Shown: positions 1 through 8,586 of the stretch, one piece after another | Position numbering within the stretch: position 1 is the first letter of the stretch | Layout of the letters: each line of letters opens with the position of its first letter | Assembly: GCA_041691795.1 (NCBI GenBank) | Contig: JBEPTX010000002.1 | Span: forward strand, 62,001-126,000 | Origin: JBEPTX01 sp041691795 | GTDB lineage: Bacteria > Patescibacteriota > Saccharimonadia > Saccharimonadales > Saccharimonadaceae | Direction of reading: 5' to 3' | DNA length: 64,000 nt | Made by a program: the position numbers and the translations under genes | Notes under the pieces: generated by a model | What the model saw: only the letters and a program-made list of their open reading frames with translations | What the model was told of the DNA's origin: nothing | Database searches by the model: none

Positions 1-1278
1 GTCGATGAACGAGCTGTTGTAGAGGATCTCCCAGCTGGTGTACCGACAATTTTGGGCGAGAACGCGTTTAGCCAGTTGCAGGATTTTGAATTGGTTGTTC
101 GTACTGCTGGGCTTAACCCTAACAAAATTCGGACGAATGGCAAGATTTGGTCGGCGACGAACGAATTTTTTGCGAAATGTCCGGTTGATATTATCGGAGT
201 GACAGGGACAAAAGGCAAGGGTACGACTTGTAGTTTGATTGTAAAAATCCTGCAAGCGGCTGGCCGAAAAGTTCACCTGATCGGCAATATCGGGGTTCCT
301 GCACTTGATGTTTTGTCATTTATCGGCGCTGATGATTTGGTGGTGTACGAACTCAGTAGTTTCCAGTTGTGGGATTTGGAAAAATCGCCACACATTGCTG
401 TTATTTTGCACATCGAACCTGATCACTTGGATGTTCATGCAAATATGGACGAGTATATTCATGCAAAAGCTAATATTCGTTTGCATCAAAATGAAAATGA
501 CATCTGTTTTTATCATCCTACGAATGAATATGCACAGCAGATTATTGACATGCAAAGTGACGAACAAAAGGATTGGTTTCAGCACCGTGATTGGCGCTGG
601 CGTGCCTTTCGTTATGGCGTGTCAGAATCGCGTGATCCGAATATTTCGGTGGCGTATATGCAAGATCAAGTTTTTTGTATCAAACGTGCTGGTGATGAAG
701 AAGGCAAAATCTCGACAATTCCAACTGCTATTTTAAAAATTCCTGGAGTTCATAATCAACAAAATGCTTGTGCGGCAATGGATGCAGCACTTGTGTACGG
801 CGTGAGTGATGAGGCGATCAAAGAGGGTTTGAGCACTTTTGAAGCTTTGCCACACCGTTTGAAGTTTGTTCGAAAAGTGAATGGTGTTCGCTACTACGAC
901 GATAGTATTGCGACGACACCGGGTAGTGCGATTGCGGCAATGAAGTCATTCAAACAGCCAAAAGTGATGATTTTTGGTGGATCTGCCAAGGGATCGGAAT
1001 TTGACGAGCTCGCTCAGGCTGCGAGCCAGTCTGATGTTCGTGCGGTTGTCGTGATTGGGGACGAGGCAGACAAGATTGAGGCGGCGCTGCGTGGTCGTAA
1101 TGTTCTGGCGTTTAATCTGGGTAGTAATGTGACGATGAAGGCAATAATGGCGGTTGTTGTGGCTCAGACAAAAGACGACGACGTCGTTATCCTTAGTCCG
1201 GCATGTGCAAGTTTTGGTATGTTCAAGAATTATGCGGATCGTGGCGATCAGTTTATTGCGGCCGTCAACGAACTGTAG
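1..1278 (+). CDS. murD: UDP-N-acetylmuramoyl-L-alanine--D-glutamate ligase MurD, 5' partial
   Basis: Cytoplasmic Mur ligase that adds D-glutamate to UDP-MurNAc-L-Ala during peptidoglycan precursor synthesis. The frame is open from base 1, and the first residues (including a LPAG stretch) fit the MurD N-terminal domain, so the gene starts outside the window; a TTG at 52 is an unlikely start. The ATP-binding motif GVTGTKGKGTT lies near residue 68 of the visible part, the central-domain motif EPDHLD follows, and the C-terminal ligase domain has YYDDSIATTPGSA. The end looks complete. It lies away from the dcw cluster at 28-36 kb, and no other Mur ligase is seen here. Confidence 0.93.
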   Translation, partial: VDERAVVEDLPAGVPTILGENAFSQLQDFELVVRTAGLNPNKIRTNGKIWSATNEFFAKCPVDIIGVTGTKGKGTTCSLIVKILQAAGRKVHLIGNIGVPALDVLSFIGADDLVVYELSSFQLWDLEKSPHIAVILHIEPDHLDVHANMDEYIHAKANIRLHQNENDICFYHPTNEYAQQIIDMQSDEQKDWFQHRDWRWRAFRYGVSESRDPNISVAYMQDQVFCIKRAGDEEGKISTIPTAILKIPGVHNQQNACAAMDAALVYGVSDEAIKEGLSTFEALPHRLKFVRKVNGVRYYDDSIATTPGSAIAAMKSFKQPKVMIFGGSAKGSEFDELAQAASQSDVRAVVVIGDEADKIEAALRGRNVLAFNLGSNVTMKAIMAVVVAQTKDDDVVILSPACASFGMFKNYADRGDQFIAAVNEL

Positions 1279-1295
1279 TTGAGTTTGTCGTCATT

Positions 1296-1376
1296 GTCAT
1301 CCTGAACTTGATTCAGAATATAATCGCATATAAATCCTTATTTGTAGCTGTCATTTCAGACTTGATCTGGAATCCA
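1296..1376 (+). repeat. Two REP-like palindromic repeat units
   Basis: Two copies of a ~25 bp imperfect palindrome of the pattern GTCAT-CC-GA-CTTGAT-C-GGAATCC, at 1296-1319 and 1350-1376, same orientation. The same unit bounds both large elements at 49.7 and 51.3 kb. Very similar palindromes are, from memory, widespread in unrelated bacteria. Here they stand without the structured interior. Confidence 0.75.
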
Positions 1377-1415
1377 GTTATTATGAATCAATTATTCTTG
1401 TGCCCTTCGCGTTAA

Positions 1416-1467
1416 TTATCCGCTCACATTTAACCCAAGGTACCATTAGGTAAAAGTGAGCGGATAA
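1416..1467. repeat. Long intergenic hairpin upstream of prfB
   Basis: Arms of about 19 nt (1416-1435 and 1449-1467; core CCGCTCAC / GTGAGCGG) are nearly perfectly complementary around a 13 nt loop. There is no T-run on either strand, so it is not a classical terminator. It sits between murD and the prfB promoter. Confidence 0.7.
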
Positions 1468-1497
1468 CTCGACATCTTTAAAGAGTAGATGACCTGG

Positions 1498-1503
1498 TAT
1501 ACT
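1498..1503 (+). promoter_or_regulatory. -10 element of leaderless prfB
   Basis: TATACT ends 8 nt before the prfB ATG at 1512, so the predicted transcript starts at or within a few nt of the start codon. There is no Shine-Dalgarno sequence. Confidence 0.6.
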
Positions 1504-1511
1504 GGGATATA

Positions 1512-2594
1512 ATGCAACCACTTCTCAAACGCGTCTCTACACTCTCCGACGATATTCAGACAGCCTACAATCAGCTGGCAATTGATGCTAAATTGCAGCA
1601 AATTGCAGCACTTGAAGCAGAGATGGCACAACCAGAGATTTGGAATAATCCTACTGATGCACAGGCGAAAAGCAAACAACTTGCGGCGCTAAATTCGATG
1701 GTAACACCATGGCAAACAATTCGCTCGCAGGCGAGTGATATTCGTGAACTGATGGAAATGGGTGATGATAGTTTGTTAGGTGAATTCGAGACACAAATTG
1801 CGGCGCTAGAAACCGAATTTAGTGCCATGAAAAAAGATCTATTATTTAACGGTGAATATGACGATCATAATGCGATTATTCGTTTGAGTGCTGGTGTAGG
1901 TGGGACAGATGCGCAAGATTTTACGGCAATGTTAGAGCGAATGTATCTGCGCTGGGCGGAAAAATCTGGCATGGGTGCGAGTATTGTCGAGCGTTCTGCA
2001 GGTGAAGAGGCGGGTGTTAAGACGAGTGTTATTGAAGTAACCGGGCCGTTTGTGTACGGTAAATTACGGAGTGAAAATGGCGTTCATCGCTTGGTCCGCC
2101 TAAGCCCATTTAATAGTGATAATTTGCGCCAAACAAGTTTCGCGTTAGTTGAAGTACTACCACAAATTAATGCACCTGACGAAGTCGTGATTGATGATAA
2201 AGATCTAAAAATTGATGTCTATCGAGCGGGTGGACACGGCGGCCAATCGGTTAATACTACCGATAGCGCCGTACGTGTTACGCACATCCCCACGGGCATC
2301 GTTGTGGCGATTCAGAACGAACGCTCTCAGTTACAAAATCGCGAAACGGCTATGAATATCCTGCGTTCTAAACTTGCTGCACTTAAACTAGAACAACATG
2401 CTGAAAATATCACCGACTTGCAAGCAGGCGAATCAGCCAATTGGGGCAGTCAGATCCGCAATTACGTCCTCCACCCCTATAGTTTAGTCAAAGATACTCG
2501 CACTAAATACGAAGAAAAAGACCCAAGTGCTGTGTTGGATGGCAAAATCGATGGCTTTATTGAAGCCTATCTCGAACACCAACTCGGTGAGTAG
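1512..2594 (+). CDS. prfB: Peptide chain release factor 2
   Basis: Class I release factor that terminates translation at UGA and UAA. The 360-residue protein has the RF2-type codon-recognition tripeptide SPF (about residues 198-200) and the catalytic GGQ loop (G243-G244-Q245) in RAGGHGGQS. The N-terminal coiled-coil domain is complete. The reading frame is continuous from the ATG, so the autoregulatory +1 frameshift near codon 26 found in many bacteria is absent. An intact RF2 implies UGA is a stop in this organism. Start chosen by the -10 element 8 nt upstream. Confidence 0.95.
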   Translation: MQPLLKRVSTLSDDIQTAYNQLAIDAKLQQIAALEAEMAQPEIWNNPTDAQAKSKQLAALNSMVTPWQTIRSQASDIRELMEMGDDSLLGEFETQIAALETEFSAMKKDLLFNGEYDDHNAIIRLSAGVGGTDAQDFTAMLERMYLRWAEKSGMGASIVERSAGEEAGVKTSVIEVTGPFVYGKLRSENGVHRLVRLSPFNSDNLRQTSFALVEVLPQINAPDEVVIDDKDLKIDVYRAGGHGGQSVNTTDSAVRVTHIPTGIVVAIQNERSQLQNRETAMNILRSKLAALKLEQHAENITDLQAGESANWGSQIRNYVLHPYSLVKDTRTKYEEKDPSAVLDGKIDGFIEAYLEHQLGE

Positions 2595-2646
2595 TTGTTA
2601 TCTGTATAACGCTTAGCTTTCCGGCTTGAGCATATCTAACTTATGC

Positions 2647-2652
2647 TATAAT
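2647..2652 (+). promoter_or_regulatory. -10 element of ftsEX
   Basis: Consensus TATAAT ends 10 nt before the ftsE ATG at 2663, giving a leader of only a few nucleotides. Confidence 0.6.
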
Positions 2653-2662
2653 AATGTAAGTA

Positions 2663-3346
2663 ATGATTCTGTTAGATAGGGTAACCAAGTCATACGGCAA
2701 GGACGACAAACCGGCGCTGAACCGTGTCAGTTTGCATGTGGAGCCGAAAGAATTTGTGATTATCGTCGGAACGAGTGGTGCGGGCAAATCTACGCTGTTA
2801 AAACTACTGACTCGCGAAGAAAAACCGACCAGCGGCAAGATTGTTGTCGGTGGGATTGACTACGATACATTGAAAGACAAACATATTCCGCTCTTGCGGC
2901 GCAAAATTGGCGTTGTGTTCCAGGATTTCAAGCTTTTGCCGCAACGAACGGTCTACGAAAACATTGCCTTTGCGCTTGAAATCGCCGGAATGACCGGTCG
3001 CGAGATCAAAAGTACAGTACCAAAAGTGATCGAATTGGTCGGTTTGAGTGGCAAGGAAAAGAGCTTCCCGCACGAATTATCTGGTGGTGAGCGTCAACGC
3101 GTCGCGATCGCCCGTGCTGTCGTGCGCCAGCCGAAGATTTTGATTGCCGACGAACCAACAGGGAATTTGGATCCGAAACACAGCTGGGATATTGTACGAC
3201 TACTGGAAAAGATCAACAAGTATGGCACGACAGTTCTGCTGACGACTCATAACGTTGATATTGTGAACAAATTGAAGCGACGCGTTATCACGATCGAGCA
3301 CGGAAAAATTACCAGTGATCAAGCACAGGGGAGTTACCGACAGTAA
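2663..3346 (+). CDS. ftsE: Cell division ATP-binding protein FtsE
   Basis: ABC-type ATPase that pairs with FtsX at the inner face of the membrane and controls cell-wall hydrolases at the septum. Walker A GTSGAGKST (about residues 36-44), Q-loop near VVFQDFKLLP, signature LSGGERQRVAIARA, Walker B ILIADEPTGNLD and the switch histidine in TTHN are all present in 227 residues, the family's usual length. Its stop codon overlaps the ftsX start (TAATG), so the two genes are translationally coupled. Confidence 0.96.
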   Translation: MILLDRVTKSYGKDDKPALNRVSLHVEPKEFVIIVGTSGAGKSTLLKLLTREEKPTSGKIVVGGIDYDTLKDKHIPLLRRKIGVVFQDFKLLPQRTVYENIAFALEIAGMTGREIKSTVPKVIELVGLSGKEKSFPHELSGGERQRVAIARAVVRQPKILIADEPTGNLDPKHSWDIVRLLEKINKYGTTVLLTTHNVDIVNKLKRRVITIEHGKITSDQAQGSYRQ

Positions 3347-4323
3347 TGGCAAGGAAAATGGACGCGAAAGCTTTCGCACAGCAAAAACGGAAACGTCGCC
3401 AGTGGTTGACGTTTGTTCGGATGTGTCGCTATGGCGTCAATAACTTTAGTCGTAACGCCTGGCTGACAATTGCTGCAACAGCGGTCATGACCGTCACACT
3501 TTTGGTTGTATTTCTAACGCTTGCATCGCGCCAAGTATTGGTTGATACGGTTGATCAGATCAAGGACAAGGTCAATATGTCTATTTACGTCGTCAACACG
3601 ACGACTGATGAGCAGGCGGCTAAAATCCAAAAAGATCTTGAAGGATTATCATCCGTGAAATCAGTGACTTATATTAGCCCAACAAGTGCTCGCAAACAAT
3701 TCGCCGAGACGAATAAGGCTGATAACGCGTCACTTGATGCGCTCAACGAGGCAACCAATAAATTCCCAGGCACCTTCCGCGTTGGTGTCCGCGACATCAA
3801 TAACACTTCTCAGTTGTCTGACTTTGTAGCACACAACACCAATTACAAGAAACATGTCGATCCAAACCACGAACCATCATTTGCTGGTGACAAGAAAACA
3901 ATTATCGAAAACATTGGCCGATGGGTGAGTTTTGCCGAGAAAATTGGGATTGGTGCGTCTGTTGTCTTTATCGTCATCTCGTCATTGATCGTCTTTAACA
4001 CGATTCGTATGGCGATTTTCAACCGCAAAGAAGAAATCCAAATGATGAAACTAATCGGCGCAGACCGCAGCTTTATCAGGGGTCCGTTCGTGGTTGAGGC
4101 AGTCGTGTATGGATTTATCGCAGCGCTCCTGTCGACCAGTATTGGTATTACGATTCTGTATCTTTCACGCGACAAATTGATTAGTTATGAAGTGGCAGTA
4201 CAGCCGACAATGAATCTTGTGACGATCTATGGCGCATTTGTGCTGCTGGGAATGATTGCTATTGGCGCCACGATTGGCGTCGTTTCGTCGCTGCTGGCGA
4301 CCCGAAAGTACCTCAAGATTTAA
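3346..4323 (+). CDS. ftsX: Cell division protein FtsX
   Basis: Membrane partner of FtsE; its extracytoplasmic domain activates peptidoglycan hydrolases. The 325 residues show one N-terminal membrane segment (about 40-62), an external domain (about 65-195), and three C-terminal segments with the FtsX-fold cytoplasmic stretch MAIFNRKEEIQMMKLIGA between the first two. It overlaps ftsE by one base. The next gene encodes a coiled-coil CHAP hydrolase, the expected type of FtsEX target. Confidence 0.93.
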   Translation: MARKMDAKAFAQQKRKRRQWLTFVRMCRYGVNNFSRNAWLTIAATAVMTVTLLVVFLTLASRQVLVDTVDQIKDKVNMSIYVVNTTTDEQAAKIQKDLEGLSSVKSVTYISPTSARKQFAETNKADNASLDALNEATNKFPGTFRVGVRDINNTSQLSDFVAHNTNYKKHVDPNHEPSFAGDKKTIIENIGRWVSFAEKIGIGASVVFIVISSLIVFNTIRMAIFNRKEEIQMMKLIGADRSFIRGPFVVEAVVYGFIAALLSTSIGITILYLSRDKLISYEVAVQPTMNLVTIYGAFVLLGMIAIGATIGVVSSLLATRKYLKI

Positions 4324-4336
4324 CGTCAACTATAGA

Positions 4337-4365
4337 TTGACAAGGGATAGCGCTTATGCTAGAAT
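4337..4365 (+). promoter_or_regulatory. Sigma-70 promoter of the CHAP hydrolase gene
   Basis: TTGACA (4337-4342), a 17 bp spacer and TAGAAT (4360-4365). The -10 ends 8 nt before the ATG at 4374, which makes the message leaderless and rules out the in-frame ATG at 4356. Confidence 0.75.
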
Positions 4366-4373
4366 TCAAAGTA

Positions 4374-5573
4374 ATGAAACACCGGTCCACCACACCAGTT
4401 TCGAGCAGTTCATTTGCTATGAAAGCATCTCTTACAGCCCTTGCTGTTTTGATGGCAGTCGCACTGCCAATTTCTGCGTATGTACAGGTAGTTCACGCCG
4501 ACGAATTTGATAATCGAATTAATCAGCTACAACAGCAGGCGAATCAGTATCAATCACGAGCCAATGACCTCCGCAGTCAGGCAGATACTCTGCAAAATGC
4601 ACTCGACGGTATTAACAACGAAATTGCTGGGATTCAATCACAGATTGCGGTTAATCAGACAAAACACGACCAATTGGTGCAACAAATTGCCGATAACGAA
4701 AAGAAACTAAAAGATAACAAAGACGCCCTAGGCGAGACAATCGCCAGTTTGTATGTCGAGGGCAAAACGACGCCACTCGAAATGCTCGCAAGTAGCAAAA
4801 CAATCAGTGATTATGTCGACAAACAAGAATACCAGTCATCGGTCCGCAGTCAATTAACGCAGACAATTGCCGAAATTAACAAGCTGAAAGTGCAGCTAGA
4901 TAATGACCGCCAAGCTGTTGAAAAAGTGTTGGCACAGCTAAGTGCCCAAAATGCCGAACTTGGTGCCAAGCAATCTCAGCAACAGCAACTTGTTAACCAG
5001 ACCAGAGGTGATGAAGCGGCCTACCAAGGCTTGGTAAACGCCACCAAGAGCCAAATGCAACAGATTTCTGCACAGCAACAAGCCTACTACCAAAGCCTAA
5101 TTAGGCGCAGTGGCAACGGTGGTACAGCTGGAGTTGTCGGTGCCTTTCAATACTCGAACTGGAGTGGTAACCAGGGTTGTAGCGGTGGCTATGCCTACTG
5201 CCAAGCTCAAGATAGTACTGTCGATCCATGGGGCCTGTATAACCGCGAATGTGTCAGCTATGTGGCATGGGCGCTGGCCAATCGATTTGGTAAATATGTT
5301 GGTAACTTTAGTGGAAGTGGCAACGCCTACGAATGGCCAAGTAGTGCACCTGCTTACAGTGGTGCAAACCGTGTCTACAGCCCACAACGTGGTGACGCCG
5401 TGATTCTCCCTGCCATGGGCGGATTTGCGCCTATTGGTCACGCAATGATTGTCGAATCAGTCGACGGAGACACCATACATGTCAGCCAATACAACTTCTA
5501 CGGTACAGGTGAATACAGCACGATGGACATCAAAAACTCAGGCATCGTTCTGCTTCGATTCCCAGACAGATAA
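4374..5573 (+). CDS. Secreted coiled-coil CHAP-domain murein hydrolase (PcsB/EnvC-like)
   Basis: Likely peptidoglycan amidase/endopeptidase activated by FtsEX at division. The ~399 residues comprise a signal peptide (hydrophobic core about residues 18-38, ending near HADEF), a long Gln/Asn-rich coiled coil (about 42-240), a short linker, and a C-terminal CHAP domain with the catalytic cysteine in NRECVSYVAW (about C293) and histidine in GHAMIVES (about H356). Coiled-coil plus hydrolase matches the Gram-positive PcsB layout. It lies directly downstream of ftsEX. Start chosen from the promoter. The exact bond cleaved cannot be told from sequence. Confidence 0.88.
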   Translation: MKHRSTTPVSSSSFAMKASLTALAVLMAVALPISAYVQVVHADEFDNRINQLQQQANQYQSRANDLRSQADTLQNALDGINNEIAGIQSQIAVNQTKHDQLVQQIADNEKKLKDNKDALGETIASLYVEGKTTPLEMLASSKTISDYVDKQEYQSSVRSQLTQTIAEINKLKVQLDNDRQAVEKVLAQLSAQNAELGAKQSQQQQLVNQTRGDEAAYQGLVNATKSQMQQISAQQQAYYQSLIRRSGNGGTAGVVGAFQYSNWSGNQGCSGGYAYCQAQDSTVDPWGLYNRECVSYVAWALANRFGKYVGNFSGSGNAYEWPSSAPAYSGANRVYSPQRGDAVILPAMGGFAPIGHAMIVESVDGDTIHVSQYNFYGTGEYSTMDIKNSGIVLLRFPDR

Positions 5574-5596
5574 GCCTGGGCTCATTCCCCATATGC

Positions 5597-5602
5597 TATA
5601 AT
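5597..5602 (+). promoter_or_regulatory. -10 element of the ctp protease gene
   Basis: TATAAT followed by a ~40 nt leader that carries a GGGAG Shine-Dalgarno sequence before the GTG start at 5644; contrast with the leaderless genes around it. Confidence 0.55.
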
Positions 5603-5643
5603 TGTCACTAGACTAAACGCTTACAGATAGGGGAGAAACAGAG

Positions 5644-6864
5644 GTGACCGAACGATCGTCAAATATGGCAGTGCCACGCCGCAGTGAAAAAAAATGGAGT
5701 TTTAGCCCTAGTGCATTTTGCCTGATCATAGGTCTGACATTAATTGTTGGGTTTGTTGCCGGGATGCGTAGCGACATGATTGTCGGTGTAATTGCACCAG
5801 CACTTGGGTTCAAGGTAGAAACCAGCACGCTCAATCTTTCGAATGTTCAGGAAACGTATCAGACGCTCAAATCTAACTTTGACGGTAATCTGGATCAGCA
5901 AAAACTGATCGATGGTGCTAGCCGTGGCATGGTAGCTGCAGCTGGTGACCAGTATACAGTCTATATGGACAAAGCAGAGGCAGCTGAATTTAATAATGAT
6001 CTCTCTGGTGATATTGGCGGTGGCGTTGGCGCCGAGGTTGGCCTGCGTGACAACAAGCCGACTATTATTCGTACGCTCAAGGGCACCCCAGCCGAAGCTG
6101 CGGGCCTAAACGCTGGTGATGTGATTGTGGCGGTCAACGACAAAGCGACTGGTGCATCGACGGTTGACGATACGGTCAAACAGATTAGGGGTGCGGTTGG
6201 AACGACGGTGAAAATCACGGTTTTACGGGGCAATCAGCAAAAAGATTTCACGGTTACGAGGGCAACGATCAGTAGTCCAAGTGTTGAATCGACTGTCGAC
6301 GGCGAGACGGGAATTCTGACGATTTCAAGATTTGATGCTCAAACGACCGATAGCGCTCGCAAAGCGGCACAGGATTTCAAGGATAAGGGTGTCAAAAAGG
6401 TGATTGTTGACCTTCGTGGCAATGGTGGCGGCTATCTGACGGCTGCTCAGGACGTTGCAGGGCTATGGCTAGACAATCAAGTGGTAGTGAGTGAACGAAC
6501 CAGCGGAAAGGTGACTGACGAACTGAAGTCGGGCACTAATGCGATCTTGGCGGGTCTACCAACGGTTGTGTTGGTTAATGGCGGGAGTGCCAGTGCGAGT
6601 GAGATCTTGGCGGGTGCTTTGCAGGACCATGGCGTGGCTAAATTGGTAGGTGAAAAGACATTCGGTAAGGGGAGTGTTCAGAAATTGTTGAATCTTAGCC
6701 AGGATGCGGTGTTGAAGGTAACAATCGCCAAGTGGTACACGCCAAATGGCAAGAATATCAACAAAGAGGGTATTACCCCCGATAAAACGGTCGCGCTGAC
6801 GGCTGAAGATGCCAATGCGGCGCGTGATCCACAGCTGGACGCGGCCAAAGCTTTGTTGAAATAA
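5644..6864 (+). CDS. S41 C-terminal processing peptidase (Ctp)
   Basis: Secreted, membrane-anchored serine protease with a PDZ domain. An N-terminal membrane segment (about 24-46) is followed by a PDZ domain (about 125-205; GGVGAEVGL ... GLNAGDVIVAVN) and the S41 core. Serine S317 in GGSASASEI, lysine about K342 in GEKTFGKGSVQ and a glutamine four residues later form the family's Ser-Lys-Gln arrangement. The 406-residue length is typical. In other bacteria such proteases trim cell-wall enzymes; placement next to ftsEX and a CHAP hydrolase suggests the same. A structured-repeat fragment begins immediately after the stop. Confidence 0.93.
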   Translation: MTERSSNMAVPRRSEKKWSFSPSAFCLIIGLTLIVGFVAGMRSDMIVGVIAPALGFKVETSTLNLSNVQETYQTLKSNFDGNLDQQKLIDGASRGMVAAAGDQYTVYMDKAEAAEFNNDLSGDIGGGVGAEVGLRDNKPTIIRTLKGTPAEAAGLNAGDVIVAVNDKATGASTVDDTVKQIRGAVGTTVKITVLRGNQQKDFTVTRATISSPSVESTVDGETGILTISRFDAQTTDSARKAAQDFKDKGVKKVIVDLRGNGGGYLTAAQDVAGLWLDNQVVVSERTSGKVTDELKSGTNAILAGLPTVVLVNGGSASASEILAGALQDHGVAKLVGEKTFGKGSVQKLLNLSQDAVLKVTIAKWYTPNGKNINKEGITPDKTVALTAEDANAARDPQLDAAKALLK

Positions 6865-6945
6865 GCTGCCCTTCGCCTTTAGTATCTTGGATAGACGTGG
6901 GACGGATGGTTTGACAACTTGATTTGTGGCCGCTATAGAGGTTGT
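6865..6945 (+). repeat. Fragment of structured repeat family 2 (copy E)
   Basis: Begins at the base after the ctp stop codon. It matches the right half of the complete copy at 37.6 kb (read on its own strand) through GCTGC, CTTCGC-TTTAGTATCTTGGAT, GTGGG-CGGATGGTT and beyond into CTTG-TTTGTGGC. The left half with its conserved strand is missing, so this is a truncated copy. Confidence 0.65.
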
Positions 6946-6977
6946 GCTTTGGCAATAGAGTGTAGTAGTATAGAAGA

Positions 6978-7382
6978 ATGAACGAACCAAAGAAAAAAAT
7001 CCTATTAGTCGAAGATGATATTGCCCTCGCTGCCGTGTATCGGTCACGTTTAGAGCTTGAAGATTTCGAAACCAAAGAAGTCCATAACGGTGAAGAGGCA
7101 CTTGCTGCTGCTAAAGAATACAAACCTGATCTGATCTTACTGGACGCTATGATGCCAAAAATCAGTGGATTTGATGTCCTTGATATCTTGCGCTCGACAC
7201 CAGAGACAGCACAGGTCAAGGTTATCATGCTAACTGCGCTTAGCCAGGCTAAGGACAAAGACCGCGCTAGTGCAATGGGTGTTGACGATTACTTGGTCAA
7301 ATCGCAGGTTGTGATTGGTGACGTTGTCGAACGTGTCAAACACCACCTTGGGATGGATCAACCACCTGTACCTACTGCGTAG
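6978..7382 (+). CDS. Response regulator, REC domain only
   Basis: Phospho-acceptor receiver protein without an output domain, 134 residues. The acidic pair EDD (about 12-14), the phosphorylation site in ILLDAMMPKISG (about D55), the conserved Thr/Ser in MLTAL and the lysine in YLVKSQ are present. It closely resembles the REC part of the longer regulator at 56.7-57.5 kb, including the KISGFDMLDILRST-like stretch. No kinase gene is adjacent, so it is orphan here. A TAGTAT -10 (6966-6971) ends 6 nt before the ATG. It converges on rpmA with a shared terminator. Confidence 0.9.
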   Translation: MNEPKKKILLVEDDIALAAVYRSRLELEDFETKEVHNGEEALAAAKEYKPDLILLDAMMPKISGFDVLDILRSTPETAQVKVIMLTALSQAKDKDRASAMGVDDYLVKSQVVIGDVVERVKHHLGMDQPPVPTA

Positions 7383-7394
7383 GTAATACGCAAC

Positions 7395-7425
7395 AAAAAA
7401 TAGCTCCCTGGTGGAGCTATTTTTA
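7395..7425. terminator. Bidirectional terminator between the REC gene and rpmA
   Basis: Hairpin AAATAGCTCC / GGAGCTATTT with A-run and T-run on opposite sides, so it can end transcription from both convergent genes. Confidence 0.85.
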
Positions 7426-7438
7426 TAGGAATATCAAA

Positions 7439-7711
7439 TTATTTTACGATAATTTGAGTACGAGGAACGGTTTTGCCAGTAAAGTGACCTTTTTTGATCT
7501 TGGCGAATTCAACAATACCGTCAATTGCAGCGTGAATAGTGAAATTCCTACTGATGTAGGTGCCAGGGCCAGCAACTTTAGTGCTACCTGTTTGGCGTAC
7601 TAATACTTCGCCTTTGCGGACTTTTTGGCCACCAAAACGTTTAACGCCTAGGCGTTGACCGGCGTTGTTGTGGATGTTTTTGGCTGAACCACCAGCTTTG
7701 ACATGTGACAT
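7439..7711 (-). CDS. rpmA: 50S ribosomal protein L27
   Basis: Large-subunit ribosomal protein whose N-terminus reaches the peptidyl-transferase centre. The 90 residues start MSHVKAGGSAKN and contain GQRLGVKRFGG, KVRKGEVLVRQTG and the GxGTY turn typical of L27. There is no N-terminal extension of the kind cleaved in Firmicutes. It has an AAGGAG ribosome-binding site and its own promoter. No rplU (L21), its usual partner, is next to it. Confidence 0.95.
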   Translation of the reverse strand: MSHVKAGGSAKNIHNNAGQRLGVKRFGGQKVRKGEVLVRQTGSTKVAGPGTYISRNFTIHAAIDGIVEFAKIKKGHFTGKTVPRTQIIVK

Positions 7712-7752
7712 GTGGCAAACTCCTTCTTATAATTTCTAAATCAATCTGTACC

Positions 7753-7781
7753 ATTGTAGTTGAAAATGGGCTTTTCGTCAA
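7753..7781 (-). promoter_or_regulatory. Promoter of rpmA
   Basis: On the minus strand: TTGACG, 17 bp spacer, TACAAT, with a ~35 nt leader that carries the Shine-Dalgarno sequence. Confidence 0.65.
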
Positions 7782-7828
7782 CACCTTTCACGCACGAAGC
7801 CTACAGAGGAGGGAAAACATAACTGTTA

Positions 7829-7857
7829 TTGACAAATATGCAATAATTTGCTATAAT
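7829..7857 (+). promoter_or_regulatory. Consensus sigma-70 promoter of the orphan membrane gene
   Basis: TTGACA (7829-7834), 17 bp spacer, TATAAT (7852-7857): a perfect consensus at both boxes. Confidence 0.85.
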
Positions 7858-7871
7858 AATACTTAACCAAC

Positions 7872-8567
7872 GTGTTAGACCCAACCGAAAGAAATGAGGT
7901 GGTCCACGTGGTGGACCTCAACAAGAAATCAGAAGAACCAGAACCCGCCGACATGGAGGGCTCGTCCAGCAAGGCACCAAACGTTGCGATGGTATTCAGT
8001 ATCCTCGCAATCATCATCAGTGTCTTCAATATTGCCCTCTGCATTCATACGCAATCGGTGATGGCGGAAACCCAACAAACGTTGGTCGAACTCAATGAGC
8101 TCTACAGCCAGCAACCTCATCAGTCCCATCCGGGACCGGGAGCGATGAGGCTTCCGAGTCAGACGCCCCCGCCACCCATGCCCGTCAAGCCGACGATGTA
8201 CGACTTGTACGGTCCCTACGCCCGATACAGTGCGATTTACATTGGCGTTCCGGAGGGTAGTAGCATCTGGGATCAATTGGATCAGACAGTCAGGTTGAAC
8301 ACGCCAAAGCTGTCGGATAACGAGCGTATCATTGGCAACATGGTTGCTGCGCTACGTAGCCAGTATCCGAGCATTAACCTCGACGTGATTCCAGCTGGTT
8401 TCGAACTCGTATTGCATCCGTCACCAGTGGTAGCGTATGTTTCCCCGAGTTCGCAGAATCGGACACATGTACCGGCACCACGTCCTGCGATTCAACCAGC
8501 ACCTCCTGTATTGAAGTACCCTGGGCCGATGGTATCACCGGCACCTGTAACACCACGGGTTCGGTAG
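7872..8567 (+). CDS. Orphan single-pass membrane protein with proline-rich tail
   Basis: No family recognised. The 231 residues have an acidic N-terminus, one transmembrane helix (about 37-60, SILAIIISVFNIALCI), a Pro/Gln-rich linker (about 78-110), a possibly folded part (about 110-185) and a Pro-rich C-terminus. A single-pass topology with the tail outside is likely. The gene is GC-richer than its neighbours. Start is uncertain: GTG at 7872 lies 14 nt after the -10, while an in-frame GTG at 7908 follows an AGGTGG sequence. One of several orphan cassettes with strong promoter and long hairpin terminator. Confidence 0.7.
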   Translation: MLDPTERNEVVHVVDLNKKSEEPEPADMEGSSSKAPNVAMVFSILAIIISVFNIALCIHTQSVMAETQQTLVELNELYSQQPHQSHPGPGAMRLPSQTPPPPMPVKPTMYDLYGPYARYSAIYIGVPEGSSIWDQLDQTVRLNTPKLSDNERIIGNMVAALRSQYPSINLDVIPAGFELVLHPSPVVAYVSPSSQNRTHVPAPRPAIQPAPPVLKYPGPMVSPAPVTPRVR

Positions 8568-8586
8568 TAGTGACAACTGATTGAGG

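Noticed and set aside
1512..1600. Programmed +1 frameshift in prfB
   Set aside because: The frame is continuous from the ATG and no in-frame early TGA occurs.
4356..4373. Upstream ATG as start of the CHAP hydrolase
   Set aside because: It lies upstream of the -10 hexamer at 4360-4365 and could not be in the transcript.
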